Below are positions 12,769-24,339 of a stretch of DNA of 64,000 bases, piece after piece. Under the pieces are notes generated by a model. The model ran no database searches, was not told where the DNA came from, and worked only from the letters and a program-made list of their open reading frames with translations. This stretch comes from Acanthornis magna (lineage: Eukaryota; Chordata; Aves; Passeriformes; Acanthizidae): the NCBI GenBank assembly GCA_036785705.1, contig JAWUZG010000056.1, forward strand, positions 9,177,001 to 9,241,000. The letters run 5' to 3'. Every line of letters begins with the position of its first letter. The first letter of the stretch is position 1. A program made the position numbers and the translations under genes.

Positions 12769-14522
12769 GGAGATCTAAAGGGCCTCGAGCTCCAGGAACA
12801 CCAGGGCTGGAAAGGGCCTGTCAAGGCAAACGCGGCAAGGCTCCATCATGCCTGCTCCCACACCTTTCTGATCTGGACACCCCACATGGCTGGGCACCTC
12901 AGCCCCTGCCACCAGCTGCCATTTGGCCTAGAGTTAGGGTTGAGAGACCTAAAGAGACTCGAGCTCTGGGAACACTGGGGCTGGAAAGGGCCTGCCAAGG
13001 CCATCGCAGCAGTGCCCTAACACTGCTGCTCCCACACCTTTCTGATAGGGAAAACCCAGGCATTGGGCTTGGATAAATAACTAGGTGTAGGGGTAGGAGT
13101 ATGCCAAGGCTTAGCATTAGGAGATCTAAAGGGCCTCGAGCTCCAGGAACACCAGGGCTGGAAAGGGCCTGCCAAGGCAAACGCGGCAAGGCCCCATCAT
13201 GGCTGCTCCCACACCTTTCTGATCTGGACACCCCACATGGGTGGGCACCTCGGCCCCGGCCACCAGCTGCCATTTGGCCTAGAGTTAGGGTTGAGAGATT
13301 TAAAGAGTTACAAGCTCCGGGAACACTGGGGCTGGAAAGGGCCTGCCAAGGCCATCGCAGCAGTGCCCCAACATTGCTGCTCCTCCATCTGTCTGATAGG
13401 GAAAGCCTAGGTACTGGGCTCATGTAATTAACTAGGCTAGGGTTAGGGTTACGACTAGGGTTAGGGTTAGGAGATCTAAAGGGCCTCGAGCTCCAGGAAC
13501 ACCAAAGCTGGAAAGGGCCTGCCAAGGCAAACGCGGCAAGGCCCCATCATGGCTGCTCCCACACCTTTCTGATCTGGACACGCCACAGGGTTGGGCACCT
13601 CGGCCCCGGCCACCAGCTGCCATTTGGCCTAGAGTTAGGGTTGAGAGACCTAAAGAGACTCGAGCTCTGGGAACACTGGGGCTGGAAAGGGCCTGCCAAG
13701 GCCATCGCAGCAGTGCCCCAACACTGCTGCTCCCACACCTTTCTGATAGGGAAAACCCAGGCATTGGGCTTGGGTAAATAACTAGGTGTAGGCGTAGGAG
13801 TATGCCTAGGCTTAGCATTAGGAGATCTAAAGGGCCTCGAGCTCCAGGAACACCAAAGCTGGAAAGGGCCTGCCAAGGGAAACGCGGCAAGGCCCCATCA
13901 TGGCTGCTCCCACACCTTTCTGATCTGGACACGCCACATGGCTGGGCACCTCGGCCCCTGCCACCAGCTGCCATTTGGCCTAGTGTTAGGGTTGAGAGAT
14001 CTAAAGAGACTCGAGCTCCTGGAACACTGGGGCTGGAAAGGGCCTGCCAAGGCCATCACAGCAGTGCCCCAACACTGCTGCTCCCACACCTTTCTGATAG
14101 GGAAAACCCAGGCATTGGGCTTGGGTAAATAACTAGGTGTAGGGGTAGGGTTATGCCTAGGCTTAGCATTAGGAGATCTAAAGGGCCTCGAGCTCCAGGA
14201 ACACCAGGGCTGGAAAGGGCCTGCCAAGGCAAACGCGGCAAGACCCCATCATGGCTGCTCTCACACCTTTCTGATCTGGACACCCCACATGGGTGGGCAC
14301 CTCGGCCCCGGCCACCAGCTGCCATTTGGCCTAGAGTTAGGGTTGAGAGATTTAAAGAGTTACAAGCTCCGGGAACACTGGGGCTGGAAAGGGCCTGCCA
14401 AGGACATCGCAACAGTGCCCCAACATTGCTGCTCCTCCATCTTTCTGATAGGGAAAACCTAGGTACTGGGCTCGGGTAATTAACTAGGCTAGGGTTAGGG
14501 TTACGACTAGGGTTAGGGTTAG

Positions 14523-17327
14523 GAGATCTAAAGGGCCTCGAGCTCCAGGAACACCAGGGCTGGAAAGGGCCTGCCAAGGCAAACGCGGCAAGGCTCCATC
14601 ATGCCTGCTCCCACACCTTTCTGATCTGGACACCCCACATGGCTGGGCACCTCAGCCCCTGCCACCAGCTGCCATTTGGCCTAGAGTTAGGGTTGAGAGA
14701 CCTAAAGAGACTCGAGCTCTGGGAACACTGGGGCTGGAAAGGGCCTGCCAAGACCATCGCAGCAGTGCCCCAACACTGCTGCTCCCACACCTTTCTGATA
14801 GGGAAAACCCAGGCATTGGGCTTGGGTAAATAACTAGGTGTTGGCGTAGGAGTATGCCTAGGCTTAGCATTAGGAGATCTAAAGGGCCTCGAGCTCCAGG
14901 AACACCAGGGCTGGAAAGGGCCTGCCAAGGCAAACGCGGCAAGACCCCATCATGGCTGCTCTCACACCTTTCTGATCTGGACACCCCACATGGGTGGGCA
15001 CCTCGGCCCCGGCCACCAGCTGCCATTTGGCCTAGTGTTAGGGTTGAGAGATTTAAAGAGTTACAAGCTCCGGGAACACTGGGGCTGGAAAGGGCCTGCC
15101 AAGGCCATCGCAACAGTGCCCCAACATTGCTGCTCCTCCATCTTTCTGATAGGGAAAACCTAGGTACTGGGCTCGGGTAATTAACTAGGCTAGGGTTAGG
15201 GTTACGCCTAGGGTTAGGGTTAGGAGATCTAAAGGGCCTCGAGCTCCAGGAACACCAGGGCTGGAAAGGGCCTGCCAAGGCAAATGCGGCAAGGCTCCAT
15301 CATGCCTGCTCCCACACCTTTCTGATCTGGACACCCCACATGGCTGGGCACCTCAGCCCCTGCCACCAGCTGCCATTTGGCCTAGAGTTAGGGTTGAGAG
15401 ACCTAAAGAGACTCGAGCTCTGGGAACACTGGGGCTGGAAAGGGCCTGCCAAGGCCATCGCAGCAGTGCCCTAACACTGCTGCTGCCACACCTTTCTGAT
15501 AGGGAAAACCCAGGCATTGGGCTTGGGTAAATAACTAGGTGTAGGGGTAGGGTTATGCCTAGGCTTAGCATTAGGAGATCTAAAGGGCCTCGAGCTCCAG
15601 GAACACCAGGGCTGGAAAGGGCCTGCCAAGGCAAACGCGGCAAGGCCCCATCATGGCTGCTCCCACACCTTTCTGATCTGGACACGCCACAGGGTTGGGC
15701 ACCTCGGCCCCTGCCACCAGCTGCCATTTGGCCTAGTGTTAGGGTTGAGAGATCTAAAGAGACTCGAGCTCCTGGAACACTGGGGCTGGAAAGGGCCTGT
15801 CAAGGCCATCGCAGCAGTGCCCCAACATTGCTGCTCCTCCATCTTTCTGATAGGGAAAAACAAGGTACTGGGCTCGGGTAATTAACTAGGCTAGGGTTAG
15901 GGTTACGACTAGGGTTAGGGTTAGGAGATCTAAAGGGCCTCGAGCTCCAGGAACACCAGGGCTGGAAAGGGCCTGCCAAGGCAAACGCGGCAAGGCCCCA
16001 TCATGGCTGCTCCCACACCTTTCTGATCTGGACACGCCACATGGGTGGGCACCTCGGCCCCTGCCACCAGCTGCCATTTGGCCTAGTCTTAGGGTTGAGA
16101 GATCTAAAGAGACTCGAGCTCCTGGAACACTGGGGCTGGAAAGGGCCTGCCAAGACCATCGCAGCAGTGCCCCAACACTGCTGCTCCCACACCTTTCTGA
16201 TAGGGAAAACCCAGGCATTGGGCTTGGGTAAATAACTAGGTGTAGGGGTAGGGTTATGCCTAGGCTTAGCATTAGGAGATCTAAAGGGCCTCGAGCTCCA
16301 GGAACACCAAAGCTGGAAAGGGCCTGCCAAGGCAAACGCGGCAAGACCCCATCATGGCTGCTCCCACACCTTTCTGATCTGGACACCCCACATGGGTGGG
16401 CACCTCGGCCCCTGCCACCAGCTGCCATTTGGCCTAGTGTTAGGGTTGAGAGATTTAAAGAGTTACAAGCTCTGGGAACACTGGGGCTGGAAAGGGCCTG
16501 CCAAGGCCATTGCAACAGTGCCCCAACATTGCTGCTCCTCCATCTTTCTGATAGGGAAAACCTAGGTACTGGGCTAAGGGAAATTAACTAGGCTAGGGTT
16601 AGGGTTACGCCTAGGGTTAGGGTTAGGAGATCTAAAGGGCCTCGAGCTCCAGGAACACCAGGGCTGGAAAGGGCCTGCCAAGGCAAACGCGGCAAGGCCC
16701 CATCATGGCTGCTCTCACACCTTTCTGATCTGGACACCCCACATGGCTGGGCACCTCAGCCCCTGCCACCAGCTGCCATTTGGCCTAGAGTTAGGGTTGA
16801 GAGACCTAAAGAGACTCGAGCTCTGGGAACACTGGGGCTGGAAAGGGCCTGCCAAGGCCATCGCAGCAGTGCCCCAACACTGCTGCTGCCACACCTTTCT
16901 GATAGGGAAAAGCCAGGCATTGGGCTTGGGTAAATAACTAGGTGTAGGGGTAGGGTTATGCCTAGGCTTAGCATTAGGAGATCTAAAGGGCCTCGAGCTC
17001 CAGGAACACCAGGGCTGGAAAGGGCCTGCCAAGGCAAACGCGGCAAGACCCCATCATGGCTGCTCTCACACCTTTCTGATCTGGACACCCCACATGGGTG
17101 GGCACCTCGGCCCCGGCCACCAGCTGCCATTTGGCCTAGAGTTAGGGTTGAGAGATTTAAAGAGTTACAAGCTCCGGGAACACTGGGGCTGGAAAGGGCC
17201 TGCCAAGGACATCGCAACAGTGCCCCAACATTGCTGCTCCTCCATCTTTCTGATAGGGAAAACCTAGGTACTGGGCTCGGGTAATTAACTAGGCTAGGGT
17301 TAGGGTTACGACTAGGGTTAGGGTTAG
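14523..17327 (+). repeat. 8-dimer higher-order repeat, copy 1 (2805 bp)
   Basis: Units: 14523 J2, 14874 J1, 15224 J2, 15575 J1, 15925 J2, 16276 J1, 16627 J2, 16978 J1. J1 and J2 alternate strictly. The next 2805 bp repeat this block with only scattered single-base differences that I could see, for example C at 15335 against G at 18140, T at 14853 against A at 17658, and G at 16609 against A at 19414. The phase is arbitrary: similarity already begins about one dimer upstream. Confidence 0.9.
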
Positions 17328-20132
17328 GAGATCTAAAGGGCCTCGAGCTCCAGGAACACCAGGGCTGGAAAGGGCCTGCCAAGGCAAACGCGGCAAGGCT
17401 CCATCATGCCTGCTCCCACACCTTTCTGATCTGGACACCCCACATGGCTGGGCACCTCAGCCCCTGCCACCAGCTGCCATTTGGCCTAGAGTTAGGGTTG
17501 AGAGACCTAAAGAGACTCGAGCTCTGGGAACACTGGGGCTGGAAAGGGCCTGCCAAGACCATCGCAGCAGTGCCCCAACACTGCTGCTCCCACACCTTTC
17601 TGATAGGGAAAACCCAGGCATTGGGCTTGGGTAAATAACTAGGTGTTGGCGTAGGAGAATGCCTAGGCTTAGCATTAGGAGATCTAAAGGGCCTCGAGCT
17701 CCAGGAACACCAGGGCTGGAAAGGGCCTGCCAAGGCAAACGCGGCAAGACCCCATCATGGCTGCTCTCACACCTTTCTGATCTGGACACCCCACATGGGT
17801 GGGCACCTCGGCCCCGGCCACCAGCTGCCATTTGGCCTAGTGTTAGGGTTGAGAGATTTAAAGAGTTACAAGCTCCGGGAACACTGGGGCTGGAAAGGGC
17901 CTGCCAAGGCCATCGCAACAGTGCCCCAACATTGCTGCTCCTCCATCTTTCTGATAGGGAAAACCTAGGTACTGGGCTCGGGTAATTAACTAGGCTAGGG
18001 TTAGGGTTACGCCTAGGGTTAGGGTTAGGAGATCTAAAGGGCCTCGAGCTCCAGGAACACCAGGGCTGGAAAGGGCCTGCCAAGGCAAATGCGGCAAGGC
18101 TCCATCATGCCTGCTCCCACACCTTTCTGATCTGGACACGCCACATGGCTGGGCACCTCAGCCCCTGCCACCAGCTGCCATTTGGCCTAGAGTTAGGGTT
18201 GAGAGACCTAAAGAGACTCGAGCTCTGGGAACACTGGGGCTGGAAAGGGCCTGCCAAGGCCATCGCAGCAGTGCCCTAACACTGCTGCTGCCACACCTTT
18301 CTGATAGGGAAAACCCAGGCATTGGGCTTGGGTAAATAACTAGGTGTAGGGGTAGGGTTATGCCTAGGCTTAGCATTAGGAGATCTAAAGGGCCTCGAGC
18401 TCCAGGAACACCAGGGCTGGAAAGGGCCTGCCAAGGCAAACGCGGCAAGGCCCCATCATGGCTGCTCCCACACCTTTCTGATCTGGACACGCCACAGGGT
18501 TGGGCACCTCGGCCCCTGCCACCAGCTGCCATTTGGCCTAGTGTTAGGGTTGAGAGATCTAAAGAGACTCGAGCTCCTGGAACACTGGGGCTGGAAAGGG
18601 CCTGTCAAGGCCATCGCAGCAGTGCCCCAACATTGCTGCTCCTCCATCTTTCTGATAGGGAAAAACAAGGTACTGGGCTCGGGTAATTAACTAGGCTAGG
18701 GTTAGGGTTACGACTAGGGTTAGGGTTAGGAGATCTAAAGGGCCTCGAGCTCCAGGAACACCAGGGCTGGAAAGGGCCTGCCAAGGCAAACGCGGCAAGG
18801 CCCCATCATGGCTGCTCCCACACCTTTCTGATCTGGACACGCCACATGGGTGGGCACCTCGGCCCCTGCCACCAGCTGCCATTTGGCCTAGTCTTAGGGT
18901 TGAGAGATCTAAAGAGACTCGAGCTCCTGGAACACTGGGGCTGGAAAGGGCCTGCCAAGACCATCGCAGCAGTGCCCCAACACTGCTGCTCCCACACCTT
19001 TCTGATAGGGAAAACCCAGGCATTGGGCTTGGGTAAATAACTAGGTGTAGGGGTAGGGTTATGCCTAGGCTTAGCATTAGGAGATCTAAAGGGCCTCGAG
19101 CTCCAGGAACACCAAAGCTGGAAAGGGCCTGCCAAGGCAAACGCGGCAAGACCCCATCATGGCTGCTCCCACACCTTTCTGATCTGGACACCCCACATGG
19201 GTGGGCACCTCGGCCCCTGCCACCAGCTGCCATTTGGCCTAGTGTTAGGGTTGAGAGATTTAAAGAGTTACAAGCTCTGGGAACACTGGGGCTGGAAAGG
19301 GCCTGCCAAGGCCATTGCAACAGTGCCCCAACATTGCTGCTCCTCCATCTTTCTGATAGGGAAAACCTAGGTACTGGGCTAAGGGAAATTAACTAGGCTA
19401 GGGTTAGGGTTACACCTAGGGTTAGGGTTAGGAGATCTAAAGGGCCTCGAGCTCCAGGAACACCAGGGCTGGAAAGGGCCTGCCAAGGCAAACGCGGCAA
19501 GGCCCCATCATGGCTGCTCTCACACCTTTCTGATCTGGACACCCCACATGGCTGGGCACCTCAGCCCCTGCCACCAGCTGCCATTTGGCCTAGAGTTAGG
19601 GTTGAGAGACCTAAAGAGACTCGAGCTCTGGGAACACTGGGGCTGGAAAGGGCCTGCCAAGGCCATCGCAGCAGTGCCCCAACACTGCTGCTGCCACACC
19701 TTTCTGATAGGGAAAAGCCAGGCATTGGGCTTGGGTAAATAACTAGGTGTAGGGGTAGGGTTATGCCTAGGCTTAGCATTAGGAGATCTAAAGGGCCTCG
19801 AGCTCCAGGAACACCAGGGCTGGAAAGGGCCTGCCAAGGCAAACGCGGCAAGACCCCATCATGGCTGCTCTCACACCTTTCTGATCTGGACACGCCACAT
19901 GGGTGGGCACCTCGGCCCCGGCCACCAGCTGCCATTTGGCCTAGTGTTAGGGTTGAGAGATTTAAAGAGTTACAAGCTCCGGGAACACTGGGGCTGGAAA
20001 GGGCCTGCCAAGGACATCGCAACAGTGCCCCAACATTGCTGCTCCTCCATCTTTCTGATAGGGAAAACCTAGGTACTGGGCTCGGGTAATTAACTAGGCT
20101 AGGGTTAGGGTTACGCCTAGGGTTAGGGTTAG
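17328..20132 (+). repeat. 8-dimer higher-order repeat, copy 2 (2805 bp)
   Basis: Units: 17328 J2, 17679 J1, 18029 J2, 18380 J1, 18730 J2, 19081 J1, 19432 J2, 19783 J1. This is a direct tandem copy of 14523-17327. Its second half (18730-20132) also belongs to the larger 5610-bp duplication and is found again at 24340-25742, so this stretch exists three times in about 10 kb. Confidence 0.9.
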
Positions 20133-23100
20133 GAGATCTAAAGGGCCTCGAGCTCCAGGAACACCAGGGCTGGAAAGGGCCTGCCAAGGCAAATGCGGCA
20201 AGGCTCCATCATGCCTGCTCCCACACCTTTCTGATCTGGACACCCCACATGGGTGGGCACCTCAGCCCCTGCCACCAGCTGCCATTTGGCCTAGAGTTAG
20301 GGTTGAGAGATCTAAAGACCCTCGAGCTCTGGGAACACTGGGGCTGGAAAGAGCCTGCCAAGGCCATTGCAGCAGTGCCCCAACATTGCTGCTCCTCCGT
20401 CTTTCTGATAGGAAAAACCCAGGCATTGGGCTTGGGTAAATAACTAAGTGTAGGGGTAGGGTTATGCCTAGGCTTAGCATTAGGAGATCTAAAGGGCCTC
20501 GAGCTCCAGGAACACCAGGGCTGGAAAGGGCCTGCCAAGGCAAACGCGGCAAGGCCCCATCATGGCTGCTCCCACACCTTTCTGATCTGGACACGCCACA
20601 GGGTTGGGCACCTCGGCCCCTGCCTCCAGCTGCCATTTGGCCTAGAGTTAGGGTTGAGAGATCTAAAGACCCTCGAGCTCTGGGAACACTGGGGCTGGAA
20701 AGAGCCTGCCAAGGCCATTGCAGCAGTGCCACAGCATTGCTGCTCCTCCATCTTTCTGATAGGGAAAACTTAGGTACTGGGCTTGGGTAATTAACTAGGC
20801 TAGGGTTAGGGTTACACCTAGGGTTAGGGTTAGGAGATCTAAAGGGCCTCGAGCTCCAGGAACACCAGGGCTGGAAAGGGCCTGCCAAGGCAAACGCGGC
20901 AAGGCCCCATCATGGCTGCTCCCACACCTTTCTGATCTGGACACCCCACATGGGTGGGCACCTCGGCCCCGGCCACCAGCTGCCATTTGGCCTAGAGTTA
21001 GGGTTGAGAGATTTAAAGAGTTACAAGCTCCGGGAACACTGGGGCTGGAAAGGGCCTGCCAAGGCCATCGCAGCAGTGCCCCAACATTGCTGCTCCTCCA
21101 TCTGTCTGATAGGGAAAGCCTAGGTACTGGGCTCATGTAATTAACTAGGCTAGGGTTAGGGTTACGACTAGGGTTAGGGTTAGGAGATCTAAAGGGCCTC
21201 GAGCTCCAGGAACACCAAAGCTGGAAAGGGCCTGCCAAGGCAAACGCGGCAAGGCCCCATCATGGCTGCTCCCACACCTTTTTGATCTGGACACGCCACA
21301 GGGTTGGGCACCTCGGCCCCGGCCACCAGCTGCCATTTGGCCTAGAGTTAGGGTTGAGAGACCTAAAGAGACTCGAGCTCTGGGAACACTGGGGCTGGAA
21401 AGGGCCTGCCAAGGCCATCGCAGCAGTGCCCCAACACTGCTGCTCCCACACCTTTCTGATAGGGAAAACCCAGGCATTGGGCTTGGGTAAATAACTAGGT
21501 GTAGGCGTAGGAGTATGCCTAGGCTTAGCATTAGGAGATCTAAAGGGCCTCGAGCTCCAGGAACACCAAAGCTGGAAAGGGCCTGCCAAGGGAAACGCGG
21601 CAAGGCCCCATCATGGCTGCTCCCACACCTTTCTGATCTGGACACGCCACATGGCTGGGCACCTCGGCCCCTGCCACCAGCTGCCATTTGGCCTAGTGTT
21701 AGGGTTGAGAGATCTAAAGAGACTCGAGCTCCTGGAACACTGGGGCTGGAAAGGGCCTGCCAAGGCCATCACAGCAGTGCCCCAACACTGCTGCTCCCAC
21801 ACCTTTCTGATAGGGAAAACCCAGGCATTGGGCTTGGGTAAATAACTAGGTGTAGGGGTAGGGTTATGCCTAGGCTTAGCATTAGGAGATCTAAAGGGCC
21901 TCGAGCTCCAGGAACACCAGGGCTGGAAAGGGCCTGCCAAGGCAAACGCGGCAAGACCCCATCATGGCTGCTCTCACACCTTTCTGATCTGGACACCCCA
22001 CATGGGTGGGCACCTCGGCCCCGGCCACCAGCTGCCATTTGGCCTAGAGTTAGGGTTGAGAGATTTAAAGAGTTACAAGCTCCGGGAACACTGGGGCTGG
22101 AAAGGGCCTGCCAAGGACATCGCAACAGTGCCCCAACATTGCTGCTCCTCCATCTTTCTGATAGGGAAAACCTAGGTACTGGGCTCGGGTAATTAACTAG
22201 GCTAGGGTTAGGGTTACGCCTAGGGTTAGGGTTAGGAGATCTAAAGGGCCTCGAGCTCCAGGAACACCAGGGCTGGAAAGGGCCTGCCAAGGCAAACGCG
22301 GCAAGGCTCCATCATGCCTGCTCCCACACCTTTCTGATCTGGACACCCCACATGGCTGGGCACCTCAGCCCCTGCCACCAGCTGCCATTTGGCCTAGAGT
22401 TAGGGTTGAGAGACCTAAAGAGACTCGAGCTCTGGGAACACTGGGGCTCGAAAGGGCCTGCCAAGGCCATCGCAGCAGTGCCCTAAAACTGCTGCTCCCA
22501 CACCTTTCTGATAGGGAAAACCCAGGCATTGGGCTTGGGTAAATAACTAGGTGTAGGGGTAGGGTTATGCCTAGGCTTAGCATTAGGAGATCTAAAGGGC
22601 CTCGAGCTCCAGGAACACCAAAGCTGGAAAGGGCCTGCCAAGGCAAACGCGGCAAGACCCCATCATGGCTGCTCCCACACCTTTCTGATCTGGACACCCC
22701 ACATGGGTGGGCACCTCGGCCCCGGCCACCAGCTGCCATTTGGCCTAGAGTTAGGGTTGAGAGATTTAAAGAGTTACAAGCTCTGGGAACACTGGGGCTG
22801 GAAAGGGCCTGCCAACGCCATTGCAACAGTGCCCCAACATTGCTGCTCCTCCATCTTTCTGATAGGGAAAACCTAGGTACTGGGCTAAGGGAAATTAACT
22901 AGGCTAGGGTTAGGGTTACACCTAGGGTTAGGGTTAGGAGATCTAAAGGGCCTCGAGCTCCAGGAACACCAGGGCTGGAAAGGGCCTGCCAAGGCAAACG
23001 CGGCAAAGCCCCATCATGGCTGCTCCCACACCTTTCTGATCTGGACACGCCACAGGGTTGGGCACCTCGGCCCCTGCCACCAGCTGCCATTTGGCCTAGT

Positions 23101-24339
23101 GTTAGGGTTGAGAGATCTAAAGAGACTCGAGCTCCTGGAACACTGGGGCTGGAAAGGGCCTGCCAAGGCCATCGCAGCAGTGCCCCAACATTGCTGCTCC
23201 TCCATCTGTCTGATAGGGAAAACCAAGGTACTGGGCTCGGGTAATTAACTAGGCTAGGGTTAGGGTTACACCTAGGGTTAGGGTTAGGAGATCTAAAGGG
23301 CCTCGAGCTCCAGGAACACCTGGGCTGGAAAGGGCCTGCCAAGGCAAACGCGGCAAGGCCCCATCATGGCTGCTCCCACACCTTTCTGATCTGGACACGC
23401 CACAGGGTTGGGCACCTCGGCCCCTGCCACCAGCTGCCATTTGGCCTAGTCTTAGGGTTGAGAGATCTAAAGAGACTCGAGCTCTGGGAACACTGGGGCT
23501 GGAAAGGGCCTGCCAAGGCCATCGCAGCAGTGCCCCAACACTGCTGCTCCCACACCTTTCTGATAGGGAAAACCCAGGCATTGGGCTTGGGTAAATAACT
23601 AGGTGTAGGCGTAGGAGTATGCCTAGGCTTAGCATTAGGAGATCTAAAGGGCCTCGAGCTCCAGGAACACCAGGGCTGGAAAGGGCCTGCCAAGGCAAAC
23701 GCGGCAAGACCCCATCATGGCTGCTCTCACACCTTTCTGATCTGGACACCCCACATGGGTGGGCACCTCGGCCCCGGCCACCAGCTGCCATTTGGCCTAG
23801 AGTTAGGGTTGAGAGATTTAAAGAGTTACAAGCTCTGGGAACACTGGGGCTGGAAAGGGCCTGCCAAGGCCATTGCAACAGTGCCCCAACATTGCTGCTC
23901 CTCCATCTTTCTGATAGGGAAAACCTAGGTACTGGGCTAAGGGAAATTAACTAGGCTAGGGTTAGGGTTACGCCTAGGGTTAGGGTTAGGAGATCTAAAG
24001 GGCCTCGAGCTCCAGGAACACCAGGGCTGGAAAGGGCCTGCCAAGGCAAACGCGGCAAGGCCCCATCATGGCTGCTCCCACACCTTTCTGATCTGGACAC
24101 GCCACAGGGTTGGGCACCTCGGCCCCTGCCTCCAGCTGCCATTTGGCCTAGAGTTAGGGTTGAGAGATCTAAAGAGACTCGAGCTCCTGGAACACTGGGG
24201 CTGGAAAGGGCCTGTCAAGGCCATCGCAGCAGTGCCCCAACATTGCTGCTCCTCCATCTTTCTGATAGGGAAAAACAAGGTACTGGGCTCGGGTAATTAA
24301 CTAGGCTAGGGTTAGGGTTACGACTAGGGTTAGGGTTAG
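18730..24339 (+). repeat. 16-dimer tandem duplication, copy 1 (5610 bp)
   Basis: Units from 20133 on: 20133 J2, 20484 J1, 20834 J1, 21184 J2, 21535 J2, 21886 J1, 22236 J2, 22587 J1, 22938 J1, 23288 J2, 23639 J1, 23990 J1 (18730-19783 are listed with the 8-dimer repeat). All 16 unit starts and junction types recur exactly 5610 bp downstream. Visible differences are few: C/G at 22816/28426 and C/G at 22521/28131. The rare words CCACAGCATTGC (20727 region) and GCCCTAAAACTG (22490 region) are in both copies. Confidence 0.92.

Larger units (their letters stand above)
12420..12769 (+). repeat. Reference 350-bp dimer (J1 type)
   Basis: This unit is chosen as a clean example of the dimer. Bases 12420-12593 are the A half (174 bp) and 12594-12769 the B half (176 bp). 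Hand alignment of the two halves gives 16 differences in the first 103 bp and 3 in the last 18 bp. The middle parts (about 53 bp in A, 55 bp in B) do not align. Both halves open with a BglII site (AGATCT) followed by overlapping XhoI and SacI sites (CTCGAGCTC). B halves that start GAGATTTAAAGAGTTACAAG or GAGACCTAAAG lose some of these sites. The unit looks like an ancient duplication of a monomer of about 175 bp, now amplified as a dimer. Confidence 0.93.
12594..12769 (+). repeat. B half of the reference dimer
   Basis: The B half starts GAGATCTAAAGAGACTCGAG and shares the GGAAAGGGCCTGCCAAGGC core with the A half. Its middle is private (ATAGGGAAAACC, GGTACTGGGCTCGGG, TAATTAACTAG), followed by the J1 telomere-like cluster. 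Five forms of the B start recur: AGAGACTCGAG, AGACCCTCGAG, AGAGCCTCGAG, ATTTAAAGAGTTACAAG and ATTTAAAAAGTTACAAG. The last is confined to about 46.2-63.0 kb. These forms, combined with the junction type, give each dimer a signature that lets longer duplications be traced. Confidence 0.9.
9614..14522 (+). repeat. 14-dimer block, copy 2
   Basis: Units: 9614 J2, 9965 J1, 10316 J2, 10667 J2, 11018 J1, 11368 J2, 11719 J1, 12069 J1, 12420 J1, 12770 J2, 13121 J1, 13471 J2, 13822 J2, 14173 J1. This is copy 2 of the preceding block, but the two extra dimers are internal (12069 and 12420) and not terminal. The junction just before 9614 is a J1 variant reading GGGTTAGGCTTAGG, seen again before 29950, 32405, 36629, 38032 and 42591. 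Units 13121-14522 recur near 20.8-22.2 kb and 26.4-27.8 kb. Confidence 0.87.
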
